Origin: an uncultured Alphaproteobacteria bacterium
Lineage (GTDB): Bacteria > Pseudomonadota > Alphaproteobacteria > UBA11222
DNA length: 41,567 nucleotides
Reading direction: 5' to 3'
Assembly (NCBI GenBank): GCA_937888955.1
Contig: CALAQW010000102.1
Location: forward strand, 1-41,567
Shown here: positions 8,687-17,866 of the stretch, piece by piece
Layout: each line of letters starts with the position of its first letter
How positions within the stretch are numbered: the stretch's first letter is position 1
Translations under genes and position numbers: made by a program
The notes under the pieces: generated by a model
The model's database searches: none
What the model was told of the DNA's origin: nothing
Seen by the model: the letters and a program-made list of their open reading frames with translations, nothing else

Positions 8687-9628
8687 ATGGCAACCCTTGT
8701 AGTAGCTGATCACGATAATGCAACATTGGCTGATGTAACGCCGAAAGTCGTTACCGCCGCCAAGGGGCTGGGCGATGACATCCATATTCTGGTTGCGGGC
8801 TCGGGTTGCGGTGCGGTTGCCGAACAAGCGGCCAAGCTTGACGGCGTGGCCAAGGTGCTTGTCGCCGATGATGCGCAATATGCCAATGGCCTTGCCGAAC
8901 CGCTTGCCGTGCTTGTGACGGGGTTGATGGACAGCCACGATGTCGCCATGGGTAGCGCGACCACGGTTGCCAAGAACTTCATGCCGCGTGTCGCGGTGGC
9001 GCTCGATGTTGCGCAGATCTCCGAGATCGTGGCGGTGGAATCGAACGACACCTTCATTCGCCCGATCTATGCGGGTAATGCGATGCAGACGGTGCAGAGC
9101 AGCGATGCCAAGAAGGTCATCACGGTACGGACGACAGCATTTGCCGCCACCGGCGAAGGCGGTTCGGCTGCGGTCGAGACGGTTGCGGCCGCAGACAATC
9201 CCGGTTTGTCGGAATATGTCGAGGATCGGGTGTCGGAATCCGAGCGTCCGCAGCTTACCTCCGCCAAACGGATTATTTCGGGCGGTCGCGGGATGCAGTC
9301 GGCCGATAACTTCCCGATGATCGAAAAGATCGCTGACAAGCTTGGTGCCGCGGTCGGTGCGTCGCGTGCCGCAGTGGATGCGGGTTTTGCCCCCAATGAT
9401 ATGCAGGTTGGCCAGACCGGCAAGGTGGTGGCGCCGGAACTTTATATCGCGGTGGGTATCTCGGGTGCTATTCAGCATCTGGCCGGTATGAAGGATTCCA
9501 AGATCATCGTGGCCATCAACAAGGATGAAGAAGCACCGATTTTCCAGGTTGCCGATTACGGACTGGTTGCGGATCTGTTCAAGGCCGTGCCGGAGCTTGA
9601 GGAAGAACTGGGTAAAATTGGCCTTTAA
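8687..9628 (+). CDS. etfA: Electron transfer flavoprotein alpha subunit
   Basis: EtfA binds the redox-active FAD of the ETF heterodimer. The 313-residue product has the expected C-terminal FAD site VGQTGKVVAPELYIAVGISG, then IQHLAGMKDSKIIVAINKD (about residues 244-284), preceded by RIISGGRGMQSADNF. The ATG at 8687 directly follows the etfB stop, and an in-frame TTG at 8681 is less likely because the protein family begins with a short MATLVVADH-type strand. The beta-alpha gene order and close spacing form the standard operon. The ETF dehydrogenase is not in this window. Confidence 0.97.
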   Translation: MATLVVADHDNATLADVTPKVVTAAKGLGDDIHILVAGSGCGAVAEQAAKLDGVAKVLVADDAQYANGLAEPLAVLVTGLMDSHDVAMGSATTVAKNFMPRVAVALDVAQISEIVAVESNDTFIRPIYAGNAMQTVQSSDAKKVITVRTTAFAATGEGGSAAVETVAAADNPGLSEYVEDRVSESERPQLTSAKRIISGGRGMQSADNFPMIEKIADKLGAAVGASRAAVDAGFAPNDMQVGQTGKVVAPELYIAVGISGAIQHLAGMKDSKIIVAINKDEEAPIFQVADYGLVADLFKAVPELEEELGKIGL

Positions 9629-9703
9629 GAGCCATAGCCTCTGTATTCTGCGGGAAACGCGCGTGAGGGATAAGGCCTTGTCAAATAAGAAGGTGATCCC
9701 AGC

Positions 9704-10579
9704 ATGACGATTGAAAAGGTAGGTGTCATCGGAGCCGGCCAGATGGGCAATGGCATTGCGCATGTCTGCGCCCTGGCCGGATATGATGTAGTACTGCAGG
9801 ATATCGATCCGGACAGTCTGAAAAAGGCGATCGATACGATCACCTATAATCTGACCCGTCAGGTCTCCCGTGGAATTATCAAAGACGAAGACAAGGACAA
9901 GGCGCTCAAGCGCATTGTCCCTGTCAATGACGTGGCGGCATTTTCCGATGTCGATCTGGTCATTGAGGCCGCTACCGAGAAGGAAGAGGTGAAGCGGGCC
10001 ATTTTCGCGCAGCTATGTCCTGTTTTGCGCGCGGACGCGCTGATATCCTCGAACACCTCGTCGATTTCGATTACACGCCTTGCGGCGGCAACCGATCGGC
10101 CTGAGCAGTTTATCGGCCTGCATTTCATGAATCCGGTGCCGGTGATGAAGCTTGTCGAGCTGATTCGCGGTATCGCGACCGATGAGGAAACCTTCAAGAC
10201 CGCCCGCGAATTTACAAACCGTCTTGGCAAAACGACAACCAATGCCGAGGACTTCCCCGCTTTCATCGTGAACCGGATCCTGATGCCGATGATCAATGAG
10301 GCGGTCTACACCCTTTATGAAGGGGTCGGGAATGTCGAGGCGATCGACACGGCCATGCGGCTTGGCGCCAATCATCCGATGGGGCCGCTCGAACTGGCGG
10401 ATTTCATCGGCCTCGATACCTGCCTGTCGGTGATGCAGGTGCTGTATGAGGGGCTTGCCGATACCAAATATCGCCCCTGTCCCCTGCTTGTGAAATATGT
10501 CGAGGCCGGCTGGGTCGGCAAGAAAGCAGATCGCGGTTTTTACGATTATCGCGGCGATGTGCCGGTGCCGACACGCTGA
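9704..10579 (+). CDS. hbd: 3-hydroxybutyryl-CoA dehydrogenase
   Basis: The enzyme interconverts 3-hydroxyacyl-CoA and 3-oxoacyl-CoA with NAD(P), in butyrate or PHB-linked metabolism and beta-oxidation-like pathways. The 291-residue length is typical for the stand-alone enzyme. It shows the dinucleotide-binding loop GVIGAGQMGNGIAHV (residues 8-22), SNTSSISIT, the catalytic-His region GLHFMNPVPVMKLVE (about residues 142-156), and the C-terminal domain NRILMPMINEA with HPMGPLELADFIGLD. An AAGGTGA ribosome site lies about ten bases before the ATG. It follows etfBA after 75 bases and may be co-transcribed, a common pairing. Chain-length preference cannot be read from sequence. Confidence 0.94.
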   Translation: MTIEKVGVIGAGQMGNGIAHVCALAGYDVVLQDIDPDSLKKAIDTITYNLTRQVSRGIIKDEDKDKALKRIVPVNDVAAFSDVDLVIEAATEKEEVKRAIFAQLCPVLRADALISSNTSSISITRLAAATDRPEQFIGLHFMNPVPVMKLVELIRGIATDEETFKTAREFTNRLGKTTTNAEDFPAFIVNRILMPMINEAVYTLYEGVGNVEAIDTAMRLGANHPMGPLELADFIGLDTCLSVMQVLYEGLADTKYRPCPLLVKYVEAGWVGKKADRGFYDYRGDVPVPTR

Positions 10580-10619
10580 CGCCGCGCCGTTTGGTTTGCC
10601 GCCTGTTGATCAATTTCGC

Positions 10620-11204
10620 CTATCGCGCGTTGAGATGCGCCCGGATCAGGGCTTTTGCCTCCGGCGCATCCCATTCGGCGGGACCCGCGAGGCGTCCGAT
10701 CTCATCCCCCTTCCGGTTCAGCAATAATGTCGTGGGCAGCCCCAGCGCTCCCAGCGTGCGCGCCGATTTATTGCCGGGGTCGATGAAACTGTCCAGATGC
10801 TGCATCTCGATCTGCTCGAGGAATGCGGATGCCTTGTCATAGCCCGACCGGTCGAGATTGATCAGTACCACTTCAAATTGTTCGCTGCCCATATCTGCCT
10901 GCAAGCGGTCGAGGGAGGGCATCTCCCGACGGCAGGGCGCGCACCAGCTCGCCCAGAAATTGACCAGGATGACTTTACCGGCATATTCATCGAATGCGTG
11001 CGGATTGTTCGCCGCATCGAAGAATTGAACATGGGGCAGTGGTTTGGGCACCGCGCGTGTGACAAAATTCTTGACTGTCCCAACCCGTAATTGCGCGGCT
11101 GTCGCCTCATTTGCAATAGCGGCGCCATTGCCAGCCATGGCAAGCATGCCGTATACCGCCGCAACATGTCCGATGCGCTTCAGCAGCGGGTAGGGTTTCC
11201 ACAT
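10620..11204 (-). CDS. TlpA-like periplasmic thioredoxin-fold thiol-disulfide oxidoreductase
   Basis: The 194-residue product begins with a signal peptide (MWKPYPLLKRIGHVAAVYGMLAMAG, probable cleavage after AIA near residue 31). It then has a TlpA/ResA-type thioredoxin domain: VILVNFWASWCAPCRREMPSL with the active site WCAPC near residues 86-90, and the cis-proline region GALGLPTTLLLNRKGDEIGR near 155. Proteins of this group reduce periplasmic disulfides, often during cytochrome c or cytochrome oxidase maturation; the client is unknown here. An AGGGAG ribosome site precedes the start. It is divergent from argH with 78 bases between the start codons, a conserved neighbour arrangement in alphaproteobacteria as I recall it. 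Confidence 0.9.
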   Translation of the reverse strand: MWKPYPLLKRIGHVAAVYGMLAMAGNGAAIANEATAAQLRVGTVKNFVTRAVPKPLPHVQFFDAANNPHAFDEYAGKVILVNFWASWCAPCRREMPSLDRLQADMGSEQFEVVLINLDRSGYDKASAFLEQIEMQHLDSFIDPGNKSARTLGALGLPTTLLLNRKGDEIGRLAGPAEWDAPEAKALIRAHLNAR

Positions 11205-11282
11205 GAAATTAACTCCCTGTTCTGTGGCATTGTTCTGATAGGTTGATAAGTCAGTTATTTGTTTGAAACGAGCCTCAAACCC

Positions 11283-12713
11283 ATGTCGTCCAAATCATCG
11301 TCAAAAGATGCGCAAAACCCTGTCCCACGGCCCGCGGCGAATGCCTTGTGGGGTGGCCGTTTTGCAGCCGGTCCCGCTGACATCATGTCGCGTATCAATG
11401 CCTCGATCAAATTCGACCAGCGACTGTTTGCCCAGGATATAGCCGGTTCCAGGGCGCATTGCGAGATGCTGGTCGCGCAAGGCATAGTAAGCGCCGAAGA
11501 TGGGGCACAAATATGTTCGGGGCTTGATACGATCCTTGCCGAAATCAATGCCGGGGAATTTCAGTTCAGTGAGGCATTGGAAGATATTCATATGAATATC
11601 GAAGCGCGCCTGACCGAACTTATCGGTCCGGCGGCCGGTCGCCTGCATACCGCGCGCTCGCGCAACGATCAGGTGGCGACCGACTTCAAACTCTGGACGC
11701 GCGATGCAATTGACGCGGTAATCGGACAGCTTGCGGCCTTGCGCGACGTTCTGCTCGACCGCGCGGAGGAGGCGGCAGATGCTGTCATGCCCGGCTTTAC
11801 CCATTTGCAAAGCGCGCAGCCGGTGACCTTCGGGCATCATCTGATGGCCTATTATGAAATGTTCGGTCGCGATTTGGCGCGGTTCCGGGATGCGCGGGTC
11901 CGGCTTAACGAATCGCCACTGGGCTCCGCCGCCCTGGCAGGCACGTCCTTTCCGATTGATCGGATGGCGACCGCGGCCGCATTGGGATTTGATCGTCCCA
12001 CGCGCAATTCCCTGGATGGCGTATCGGATCGGGATTTCGCGCTGGAATTCCTGTCGGCGGCGGCAATTTGTGCAACCCATCTGTCGCGGATCGCCGAAGA
12101 AATCGTGATCTGGTCGTCGGCGCAATTCGGCTTTGTGACTTTGCCTGATAGCTTCTCGACCGGCTCCTCCATCATGCCGCAAAAGCGTAATCCCGATGCA
12201 GCGGAACTTGCGCGGGCGAAAACAGGCCGCATCATCGGTGCGCTGAATGCCCTGCTGATTGTCATGAAGGGGCTGCCGCTCGCTTATTCGAAAGATATGC
12301 AGGAAGACAAAGAGCAACTGTTCGATGCGGCCGACAATCTTGAGCTTTGTCTGGCGGCGATGGGCGGCATGCTCGCCGAACTGCAATTTGACCGTGAAAA
12401 AATGGCGGCAGCCGCCGGGCTTGGCTTCAGTACCGCGACAGACCTTGCGGATTGGCTTGTGCGCGAACTCAATCTGCCGTTCAGGCAGGCGCATCATGTT
12501 GTCGGTGAAATCGTTAAACTGGCTGAGGCGCGCAAGGTCGGTCTTGAGGCGTTGCGCCTGGACGAGCTGCAATCGGTGGAGCCGCGTATTACCGATGACG
12601 CGCGGGCGGTGTTGAGTGTGCAGGCATCAGTGGCAAGCCGCAGCAGTGCGGGCGGCACCGCGCCCGATCAGGTGCGCGCGGCAATTGCCGCGGCGCGGCG
12701 GGGGGAAGGCTGA
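11283..12713 (+). CDS. argH: Argininosuccinate lyase
   Basis: ArgH splits argininosuccinate to arginine and fumarate, the last step of arginine synthesis. The 476-residue product has the superfamily signature [12 protein letters not shown] (near residue 295) with the catalytic Ser loop, the substrate-binding stretch [14 protein letters not shown], and [14 protein letters not shown] prefer the ATG at 11283 over an in-frame TTG at 11259, although neither has a clear ribosome site. The first 20 residues are polar and precede the conserved LWGGRF start of the enzyme fold. The stop overlaps the lptM start (TGATG). The argE gene for an earlier step lies 21 kb downstream. Confidence 0.96.
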   Translation: MSSKSSSKDAQNPVPRPAANALWGGRFAAGPADIMSRINASIKFDQRLFAQDIAGSRAHCEMLVAQGIVSAEDGAQICSGLDTILAEINAGEFQFSEALEDIHMNIEARLTELIGPAAGRLHTARSRNDQVATDFKLWTRDAIDAVIGQLAALRDVLLDRAEEAADAVMPGFTHLQSAQPVTFGHHLMAYYEMFGRDLARFRDARVRLNESPLGSAALAGTSFPIDRMATAAALGFDRPTRNSLDGVSDRDFALEFLSAAAICATHLSRIAEEIVIWSSAQFGFVTLPDSFSTGSSIMPQKRNPDAAELARAKTGRIIGALNALLIVMKGLPLAYSKDMQEDKEQLFDAADNLELCLAAMGGMLAELQFDREKMAAAAGLGFSTATDLADWLVRELNLPFRQAHHVVGEIVKLAEARKVGLEALRLDELQSVEPRITDDARAVLSVQASVASRSSAGGTAPDQVRAAIAAARRGEG

Positions 12714-12853
12714 TGCGGCGGTTTCTCCGGCTCGGTCTCATTGTGTTCCTCCTGCTGCCGTTCGGGCTGTCCGGTTGTGGCAAGAAGGGAAGCCTTGAAC
12801 CGCCACCCGGCGCCACCGAGGATGAGCGCGTCAAGCGCGAGTGGGGTGGTTGA
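12713..12853 (+). CDS. lptM: LptM (YifL)-like small lipoprotein
   Basis: A 46-residue reading frame starts at an ATG overlapping the argH stop and ends one base before the lysA ATG. It encodes a signal sequence [18 protein letters not shown] and the lipobox LSGC, so the mature protein would be a lipoprotein beginning CGKKGSLEPP. That start matches the CGxKGPLxxP motif of LptM/YifL, a lipoprotein reported to assist assembly of the LptD-LptE lipopolysaccharide translocon. The argH-lipoprotein-lysA order is common in proteobacteria. The mature peptide is only about 25 residues and ends in a charged tail (EDERVKREWGG). The size, lipobox and motif make the gene call strong; the function is by family. 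Confidence 0.88.
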   Translation: MRRFLRLGLIVFLLLPFGLSGCGKKGSLEPPPGATEDERVKREWGG

Positions 12854-14131
12854 ATGCATCATTTCTCCTATCGCGACGGGGTGTTGCATGCCGAGGATGT
12901 GTCGCTGAGCGCGATTGCCGCTGCGGTGGGCACGCCATTTTACTGTTATTCCACGGCAACGGTGGAGCGGCATTACCGGGTCTTTGCCGACGCGTTCGGC
13001 GCGCTTGACGCGCTGATTTGCTATTCGGTGAAGGCGAACAGCAATCAGGCGATTATCGGGACGCTGGCGCAATGTGGCGCGGGTGCCGATATTGTCAGCG
13101 CGGGGGAGTTGCAGCGTGCGTTGAAAGCCGGGGTGCCCGCGGAAAAAATTGTGTTTTCTGGGGTTGGCAAGACCCGCGCGGAACTCGCTCAGGCGCTGAC
13201 AGCGGGCATTCTTCAGTTCAACGTTGAATCCGAACCGGAGATGCAGGCGCTGAGCGCGGTCGCGGTTGAGCTGGGCCGGACAGCCGATATTGCCATTCGC
13301 GTCAATCCCGACGTCGATGCCAAAACCCATGCAAAAATTTCAACCGGCAAGGCCGAGAACAAATTCGGCATTCCGCTGTCTGAGGCACGCATGGTCTATC
13401 AGCGCGCCGCGCAACTGCCCGCGATCCGGATTGTCGGAATCGATGTGCATATCGGTAGCCAGCTCACAACCCTTGAGCCGTTTCGTGCAGCCTTTCTCAA
13501 AACCCGCGAATTGGCGACGGCCCTGCGCGCCGATGGTCACGATATCCGGCAGCTTGATCTGGGGGGCGGGCTTGGCATTCCTTATGCGCACTCCAACGAC
13601 AACCCGCCACTACCGGTGGATTACGGCGCGCTTGTGCAGGAAGTGTTCGGGGATTTCGGCTGCCGCATCCTGCTCGAACCGGGGCGGTTGATCGTTGGTA
13701 ATGCAGGCATCCTCGTCTGCCAGGTGATTTATGTGAAAGCAGGCGAGAACAAGCAGTTTGCAATCGTCGATGCGGCGATGAACGATCTCATTCGTCCGAC
13801 CCTTTACGATGCCTATCACGAGATCTGGCCGGTTGCCGAGCCGGCTTCCGGCGCTGCTGTCGGCGAATATGATATTGTCGGACCGGTTTGCGAAACCGGT
13901 GACAGTTTTGCCAGCGCAAGGCGGATGCCCGTATTGGCGCAAGGGGATATGCTGGCTATTCTATCCGCGGGTGCTTATGGCGCGGTGCAGTCGGGCACCT
14001 ATAACAGCCGGCCGCTTGTGCCCGAGATACTGGTTCGCGGCGGTGAATTTGCCGTGGTGCGCCCGCGGCAGACTATCGAGGCGCTGATCGGTCTGGACCA
14101 GATGCCTGACTGGCTGAACAGAACGGATTAG
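12854..14131 (+). CDS. lysA: Diaminopimelate decarboxylase
   Basis: LysA is the PLP enzyme that converts meso-diaminopimelate to lysine, the last step of lysine synthesis. The 425-residue product starts one base after the lptM stop. It shows the PLP lysine in ICYSVKANSNQAI (near residue 60), the VHIGSQL block near 200, the glycine-rich phosphate loop LDLGGGLGIPY, ILLEPGRLIVGNAG, and the dimer-partner motif GPVCETGDSFA with its active-site Cys near residue 345. All the catalytic motifs are intact. It belongs to the tightly spaced argH-lptM-lysA unit, and the DUF4175 gene follows after four bases. Confidence 0.97.
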   Translation: MHHFSYRDGVLHAEDVSLSAIAAAVGTPFYCYSTATVERHYRVFADAFGALDALICYSVKANSNQAIIGTLAQCGAGADIVSAGELQRALKAGVPAEKIVFSGVGKTRAELAQALTAGILQFNVESEPEMQALSAVAVELGRTADIAIRVNPDVDAKTHAKISTGKAENKFGIPLSEARMVYQRAAQLPAIRIVGIDVHIGSQLTTLEPFRAAFLKTRELATALRADGHDIRQLDLGGGLGIPYAHSNDNPPLPVDYGALVQEVFGDFGCRILLEPGRLIVGNAGILVCQVIYVKAGENKQFAIVDAAMNDLIRPTLYDAYHEIWPVAEPASGAAVGEYDIVGPVCETGDSFASARRMPVLAQGDMLAILSAGAYGAVQSGTYNSRPLVPEILVRGGEFAVVRPRQTIEALIGLDQMPDWLNRTD

Positions 14132-14135
14132 GGAT

Positions 14136-16646
14136 TTGCGCGACACCCCCGCCAACCGAACAAAGGCTGCCGCAAATTTGTCGGGGCTTTCCTGGCGGTT
14201 GGTAGTCACCCGCGCGGTGATCTGTTGGGAACGGCTGTGGCGCACATTCTGGCCGGTCGCTGCGGCGTGGGGGATATATCTGGCGGCCGGGCTGTTTGAT
14301 ATCTGGACGGTCTTGCCCTACGGGCTGCATCTTGCGGCCTTTCTAGCATTGACCGGTTTTTCGGGGTGGTGGATCTGGCACGGGCGCGGTGCGCTCCATT
14401 GGCCTGCCGCGCATGCGGCCGCAAGGCGGCTTGAGCGTGAGAATGGTTTGGCCAATCAGCCGCTGGCGGTGCTTGAGGACCGCTTGTCGCTGAATGCGGC
14501 GGATCCGGTGGCGCGACAATTATGGGAACTTCACGTCAACCGGAATCTGGCTGCGATCAAAAGATTGCGCCTGCCGTTGCCGCGACCGGGGCTTGTCGAT
14601 CGCGACAGATATGGCCTGCGCATGTTGGCGGCGATCATGCTGGTTGCCGCGGGCTTTGCGGCCGGGCCCGATGGGCCGGGTCGGCTGTCGCAATTTGTTT
14701 TGCCGTTGCCGCATGTTACCGCTGCCGTGCCGCTTCAGATTGAGGCCTGGGTCACGGCGCCCGAATATACCGGTGCGCCGCCGCTTTTCCTTGCGGGCAG
14801 TGCGGCAAATTTGCTGGTCGATGACGGGCGGACACCAGCTGCCCACAAGGTGCCGGTGAATAGCATTCTGTCTGTCAGGACCTATGGGGACGGGCAGGCA
14901 CCGCATATCGTCTATCGCGCCGATCCGGCTGGTGCGGCGATGGCGGAAAAGCCGGAACGCGAGATTGACCTGACCGCCGTCGACAGGCGGAATTTTGCGG
15001 CGGATTTGCCGCTGCCATATGCCGGCGTTGCTGAATTGCGCCATGGTTTCGGGCAGGTGGCGCAGTGGCCGTTTGGGATTATCCCCGACACACCCCCTGA
15101 AATCCGCTTTGCCGCTGAACCTTCGGTGACCATGCAGCAGGCATTGGATATCCGGTTCGCATTCGCCGATGACTATGGGGTGAGCGCGGCCTGGGCCGAA
15201 TTTACGCCCGAGGGCGATTTGTCCGCACTTGGCGATAGCGATCCCGATCAATCAGATGGCGCGCTGTTGCGTTTGCCGTTGAGTCTTGCCGCGCCCGGAC
15301 AGAAGAAAGGCCAGCAGCAGGTTATCGAAGATCTGACAGCACACCCCTGGGCCGGGCTGCCTGTGCGGTTGCGGCTTGTGGCACGCGATGCGGCGGGGCA
15401 GACCGGGTTTTCGGCAAGCGTACCGTTGACCCTGCCCCAGCGCATATTTGAAAACCCGCTCGCGCGGGCGCTGATCGAACAGCGCCGCAAGCTGATTCTG
15501 GGAACCGGAGAGAACCCCACGGTGATCACCGCGCTCGATGCGCTCAGCCTTTTTCCCGATTTGTTCATCGATGATCTGCGGATTTATATCGGCTTGCGGG
15601 TGGCGCGTTATCGGCTGGCGGAAATGCGTGATCAACGTGCGGCGGCCCAGGATGTGGGGGAGCTGTTGTGGGAGCTTGCGTTGCGGCTTGAAGATGGCGA
15701 TGTGTCCTTGGCTGCGGACGAGTTGCGGTCGCTGCAAAAGGCATTGCGGGAAGCGCTGAGCAATGGTGCGCCGGATACCGAAATCGCCGCGTTAATGTCG
15801 CAACTGCGCGAGGCGATCAACAGATTTTTCCAGGCAATGGTCGATCAGGCGATTGAAGATGCACAGGAAGGTATGTCGCCGCCCATGCAAAACCCTGATG
15901 CCGAACAGCTTGAAACAGCCGACCTTCAGGCGTTGCTCGACAAGATCGAGCAATTGGGAAAAGCCGGCGCGCGGGAAGCTGCGCAAAACTTGCTGAATGA
16001 ATTGCAGTCGATCCTTGAGAATATGCAGATGAGTTTCGGTGGTGATCAGGGGGGGCAAGATACAGCCTATACCCAGGCGCTGGACGAGCTTGCCGACGTG
16101 ATGCGCGCGCAACAGGCCTTGCAGGACAAGACTTATCAGCAATCGCCGTCGGGCCAGCAAGGAGAGGGAACCCCCGCACCCGGGGGCAGCCCGTCTTTAT
16201 CCGAACAGCAGAAGGCGCTGCGCGGGCAACTTGATACATTGATGCGGCAGCTCGGCTCGGCGCAGGGCGAGGTGCCCAAACCCCTGGAACGGGCTGGCAA
16301 GGCGATGGAGGATGCGGCGGCGGCCCTGGGCAGCGGCGAAAGGAAAGCGGCGCTTGATCAGCAGGTCGAGGCAATGGAGCAATTGCGTGACGGGGCGGAG
16401 GCGATCGCACGGGCCATAGCTGAAGAGCAGGAAGGTGGCGAGGGGGAGTTTAGCGATTCCGAAGATCCGCTTGGCCGCCAGTTGCCTGCCGGACAAAGGG
16501 AACGGGGCGGTCAGGATGCGGTGCCCGAAGAATTCGATGTAGAGCGTGCGCTTGAGTTGCGGCAGGAGCTCGAACGGCGCGCCGGCGAGCGTCGTCGCCC
16601 GGTGGAGGAGCTCGATTATATCGACCGGTTGCTGGATTTGTTCTGA
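14136..16646 (+). CDS. DUF4175/TIGR02302 family membrane protein
   Basis: This 836-residue alphaproteobacterial family protein has no firm known function. The N-terminal 200 residues hold hydrophobic segments (about 42-60, 62-82 and 166-185) with the region AARRLERENGLANQPLAVLEDRL between them. A predicted periplasmic beta-rich middle part follows (VPLQIEAWVTAPEYTGAPP near 205). The C-terminal third is Gln/Glu-rich and helical (ALLDKIEQLGKAGAREAAQNLLNELQ near 590), likely coiled coil, and ends RRPVEELDYIDRLLDLF, a typical family ending. The start is uncertain: a TTG at 14136 lies only four bases after lysA and no good ribosome site is visible. It is probably the last gene of the argH operon and converges on cpdR. 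Confidence 0.85.
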   Translation: MRDTPANRTKAAANLSGLSWRLVVTRAVICWERLWRTFWPVAAAWGIYLAAGLFDIWTVLPYGLHLAAFLALTGFSGWWIWHGRGALHWPAAHAAARRLERENGLANQPLAVLEDRLSLNAADPVARQLWELHVNRNLAAIKRLRLPLPRPGLVDRDRYGLRMLAAIMLVAAGFAAGPDGPGRLSQFVLPLPHVTAAVPLQIEAWVTAPEYTGAPPLFLAGSAANLLVDDGRTPAAHKVPVNSILSVRTYGDGQAPHIVYRADPAGAAMAEKPEREIDLTAVDRRNFAADLPLPYAGVAELRHGFGQVAQWPFGIIPDTPPEIRFAAEPSVTMQQALDIRFAFADDYGVSAAWAEFTPEGDLSALGDSDPDQSDGALLRLPLSLAAPGQKKGQQQVIEDLTAHPWAGLPVRLRLVARDAAGQTGFSASVPLTLPQRIFENPLARALIEQRRKLILGTGENPTVITALDALSLFPDLFIDDLRIYIGLRVARYRLAEMRDQRAAAQDVGELLWELALRLEDGDVSLAADELRSLQKALREALSNGAPDTEIAALMSQLREAINRFFQAMVDQAIEDAQEGMSPPMQNPDAEQLETADLQALLDKIEQLGKAGAREAAQNLLNELQSILENMQMSFGGDQGGQDTAYTQALDELADVMRAQQALQDKTYQQSPSGQQGEGTPAPGGSPSLSEQQKALRGQLDTLMRQLGSAQGEVPKPLERAGKAMEDAAAALGSGERKAALDQQVEAMEQLRDGAEAIARAIAEEQEGGEGEFSDSEDPLGRQLPAGQRERGGQDAVPEEFDVERALELRQELERRAGERRRPVEELDYIDRLLDLF

Positions 16647-16695
16647 GGTAGGTGCAGCAGATGCTGCGACGTTGCCTGTTGCGCGCTGCGCTTGA

Positions 16696-17055
16696 TCAAC
16701 TTGTCAGGGCTGAGTCGACCGCATTGCCGATTTCATCCATGGTGAAGGGTTTCAACACGACATCATGGATAAGCTCGTCAAGATTGTGCGCCCGCTGCCG
16801 TTCCGCGGCATAGCCGGTCATCATCAGAATCCGCATCTCGGGATCTTGCTGTGACGCCTTCAGGGACAGGGCGATACCGTCAACAATCGGCATGACGATA
16901 TCAGTCAGAAGCAGGTCGAACCGGTCCCGCTGTAACGCGGACAAGGCTTGTGATCCGTCCGCAACCGCCTGCACGTCATGCCCACGTCCGCGAAGGGATA
17001 ACGTAAGCAGATCTCTAACTGATCGTTCGTCTTCGGCCACAAGTATTTTGGCCAT
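16696..17055 (-). CDS. cpdR: CpdR-like single-domain response regulator
   Basis: The 119-residue product is a receiver domain alone. AEDE (acidic pocket) is at the N-terminus, the phospho-acceptor Asp is in LLLTDIVMPIVDGIAL near residue 50, Thr is in MMTGYAAER, and Lys is in VVLKPFTMDEI near 103. The TDIVMP...DGI then TGYAA pattern and length match CpdR. In Caulobacter, unphosphorylated CpdR directs the ClpXP protease to substrates such as CtrA regulators at the cell pole. I chose the ATG at 17055 (MAKILVAEDE) with GAAAGGT before it. An exact CtrA box lies about 80-90 bases upstream, which supports the identification. A generic CheY-like regulator is the alternative. Confidence 0.85.
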   Translation of the reverse strand: MAKILVAEDERSVRDLLTLSLRGRGHDVQAVADGSQALSALQRDRFDLLLTDIVMPIVDGIALSLKASQQDPEMRILMMTGYAAERQRAHNLDELIHDVVLKPFTMDEIGNAVDSALTS

Positions 17056-17131
17056 TCTCGTACCTTTCGCCTGATAAGCTGGCATATTCGCCGTATCATC
17101 CCCTGCCCGCTTCCAAGCTATAGATGAACTC

Positions 17132-17147
17132 TTAATGAGAGGTTAAC
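17132..17147 (-). promoter_or_regulatory. Exact CtrA-binding box upstream of cpdR
   Basis: The plus-strand sequence TTAATGAGAGGTTAAC is TTAA-N7-TTAAC, the full consensus for the alphaproteobacterial cell-cycle regulator CtrA. It lies in the 145-base gap between the zinc-ribbon gene and cpdR, 77-92 bases upstream of the cpdR start, a normal position for a CtrA-controlled promoter. Because the neighbouring gene product belongs to the CtrA proteolysis circuit, a chance match is less likely. Confidence 0.7.
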
Positions 17148-17200
17148 GGAAAGATTCCATTTACCATCTTTGCTCACGATCACCTGTGCGGGAAAAGCAG

Positions 17201-17866
17201 CTAGGGTGTTTCAGCCAGCCTGACTTCAAGATTTTGCGCGGTTGCCGGCAATTGGCTGCGCGCGGTGGTGAAGGCGATTTCGCCTTGTGCGGGCACGCTG
17301 CCGGCTTCTGTGCGATGCCGCCATTGATAGACGATGTTACCCTGTGCATCGCGTAAAATGATCAATATTTCAGGCAGTTGGACAGGGTTTGCGCTTTCGT
17401 TTACAACTTTTCCCGAAACTTCGAGAAAGCTGATCCCGTCCCTGTTTTTCTGCGCGAAACTGACCCCTACAAGTTGCAGCATAGTCTCGTCTGGCGCGAT
17501 GCCCAATGTGTCGTAAAGTTTTGCAGCTGGCGGCCAGCTTGCGACAATCGCAGCCCGGAACAGATAGCCGCCAATGATAATTGCCGCGACAAAGCCGATC
17601 AGACCGAACCAGGGCAGCGCGGTGCGCAGGCGGCCGCGCTTTTTCGGTATGGCGGGCAAGTTTGCGCCGGCCCGCAGGGGTTGCGGTCTACGCGGTGCGG
17701 CCTCCCCCTTCGCCTCGTCGAGCGCCAGTGATTTGGGCAAATCGAGCGGTGGTTCCTGGAACCAGACATGCAGACATTTGGCGCAGCGGACATGCCGGCC
17801 TTTCCGGCCCACCGCTGCTGGGTCAACCAGAAAACGCGTCGTACATGCTGAACAGGTAAGTATCAT
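17201..17866 (-). CDS. MJ0042-type zinc-ribbon and DUF3426-like membrane protein
   Basis: The 221-residue product opens with a zinc ribbon, MILTCSACTTRFLVDPAAVG then RHVRCAKCLHVW, with two CxxC pairs (residues 5-8 and about 28-31). A basic, proline-rich linker follows, then one membrane segment near residues 85-105 (LIGFVAAIIIGGYLF). The C-terminal domain is DUF3426-like: ISFLEVSGKVVNESANPVQLPEILIILRDAQG. The layout predicts a cytoplasmic ribbon and a periplasmic beta domain. The gene is divergent from ftsE across 114 bases, a recurrent alphaproteobacterial arrangement. The function is unknown; a role in envelope or division processes is only suggested by context. Confidence 0.85.
   Translation of the reverse strand: MILTCSACTTRFLVDPAAVGRKGRHVRCAKCLHVWFQEPPLDLPKSLALDEAKGEAAPRRPQPLRAGANLPAIPKKRGRLRTALPWFGLIGFVAAIIIGGYLFRAAIVASWPPAAKLYDTLGIAPDETMLQLVGVSFAQKNRDGISFLEVSGKVVNESANPVQLPEILIILRDAQGNIVYQWRHRTEAGSVPAQGEIAFTTARSQLPATAQNLEVRLAETP

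Noticed and set aside
11219-11235. GTTC...GTTC repeat between tlpA-like gene and argH resembling an SOS box
   Set aside because: The spacer is nine bases, not the seven needed for the alphaproteobacterial LexA site, and neither neighbour is a repair gene.
16647-16695. GCAGCA-GA-TGCTGC hairpin between the DUF4175 gene and cpdR as terminator
   Set aside because: The loop is too small and there is no T-run on either strand.
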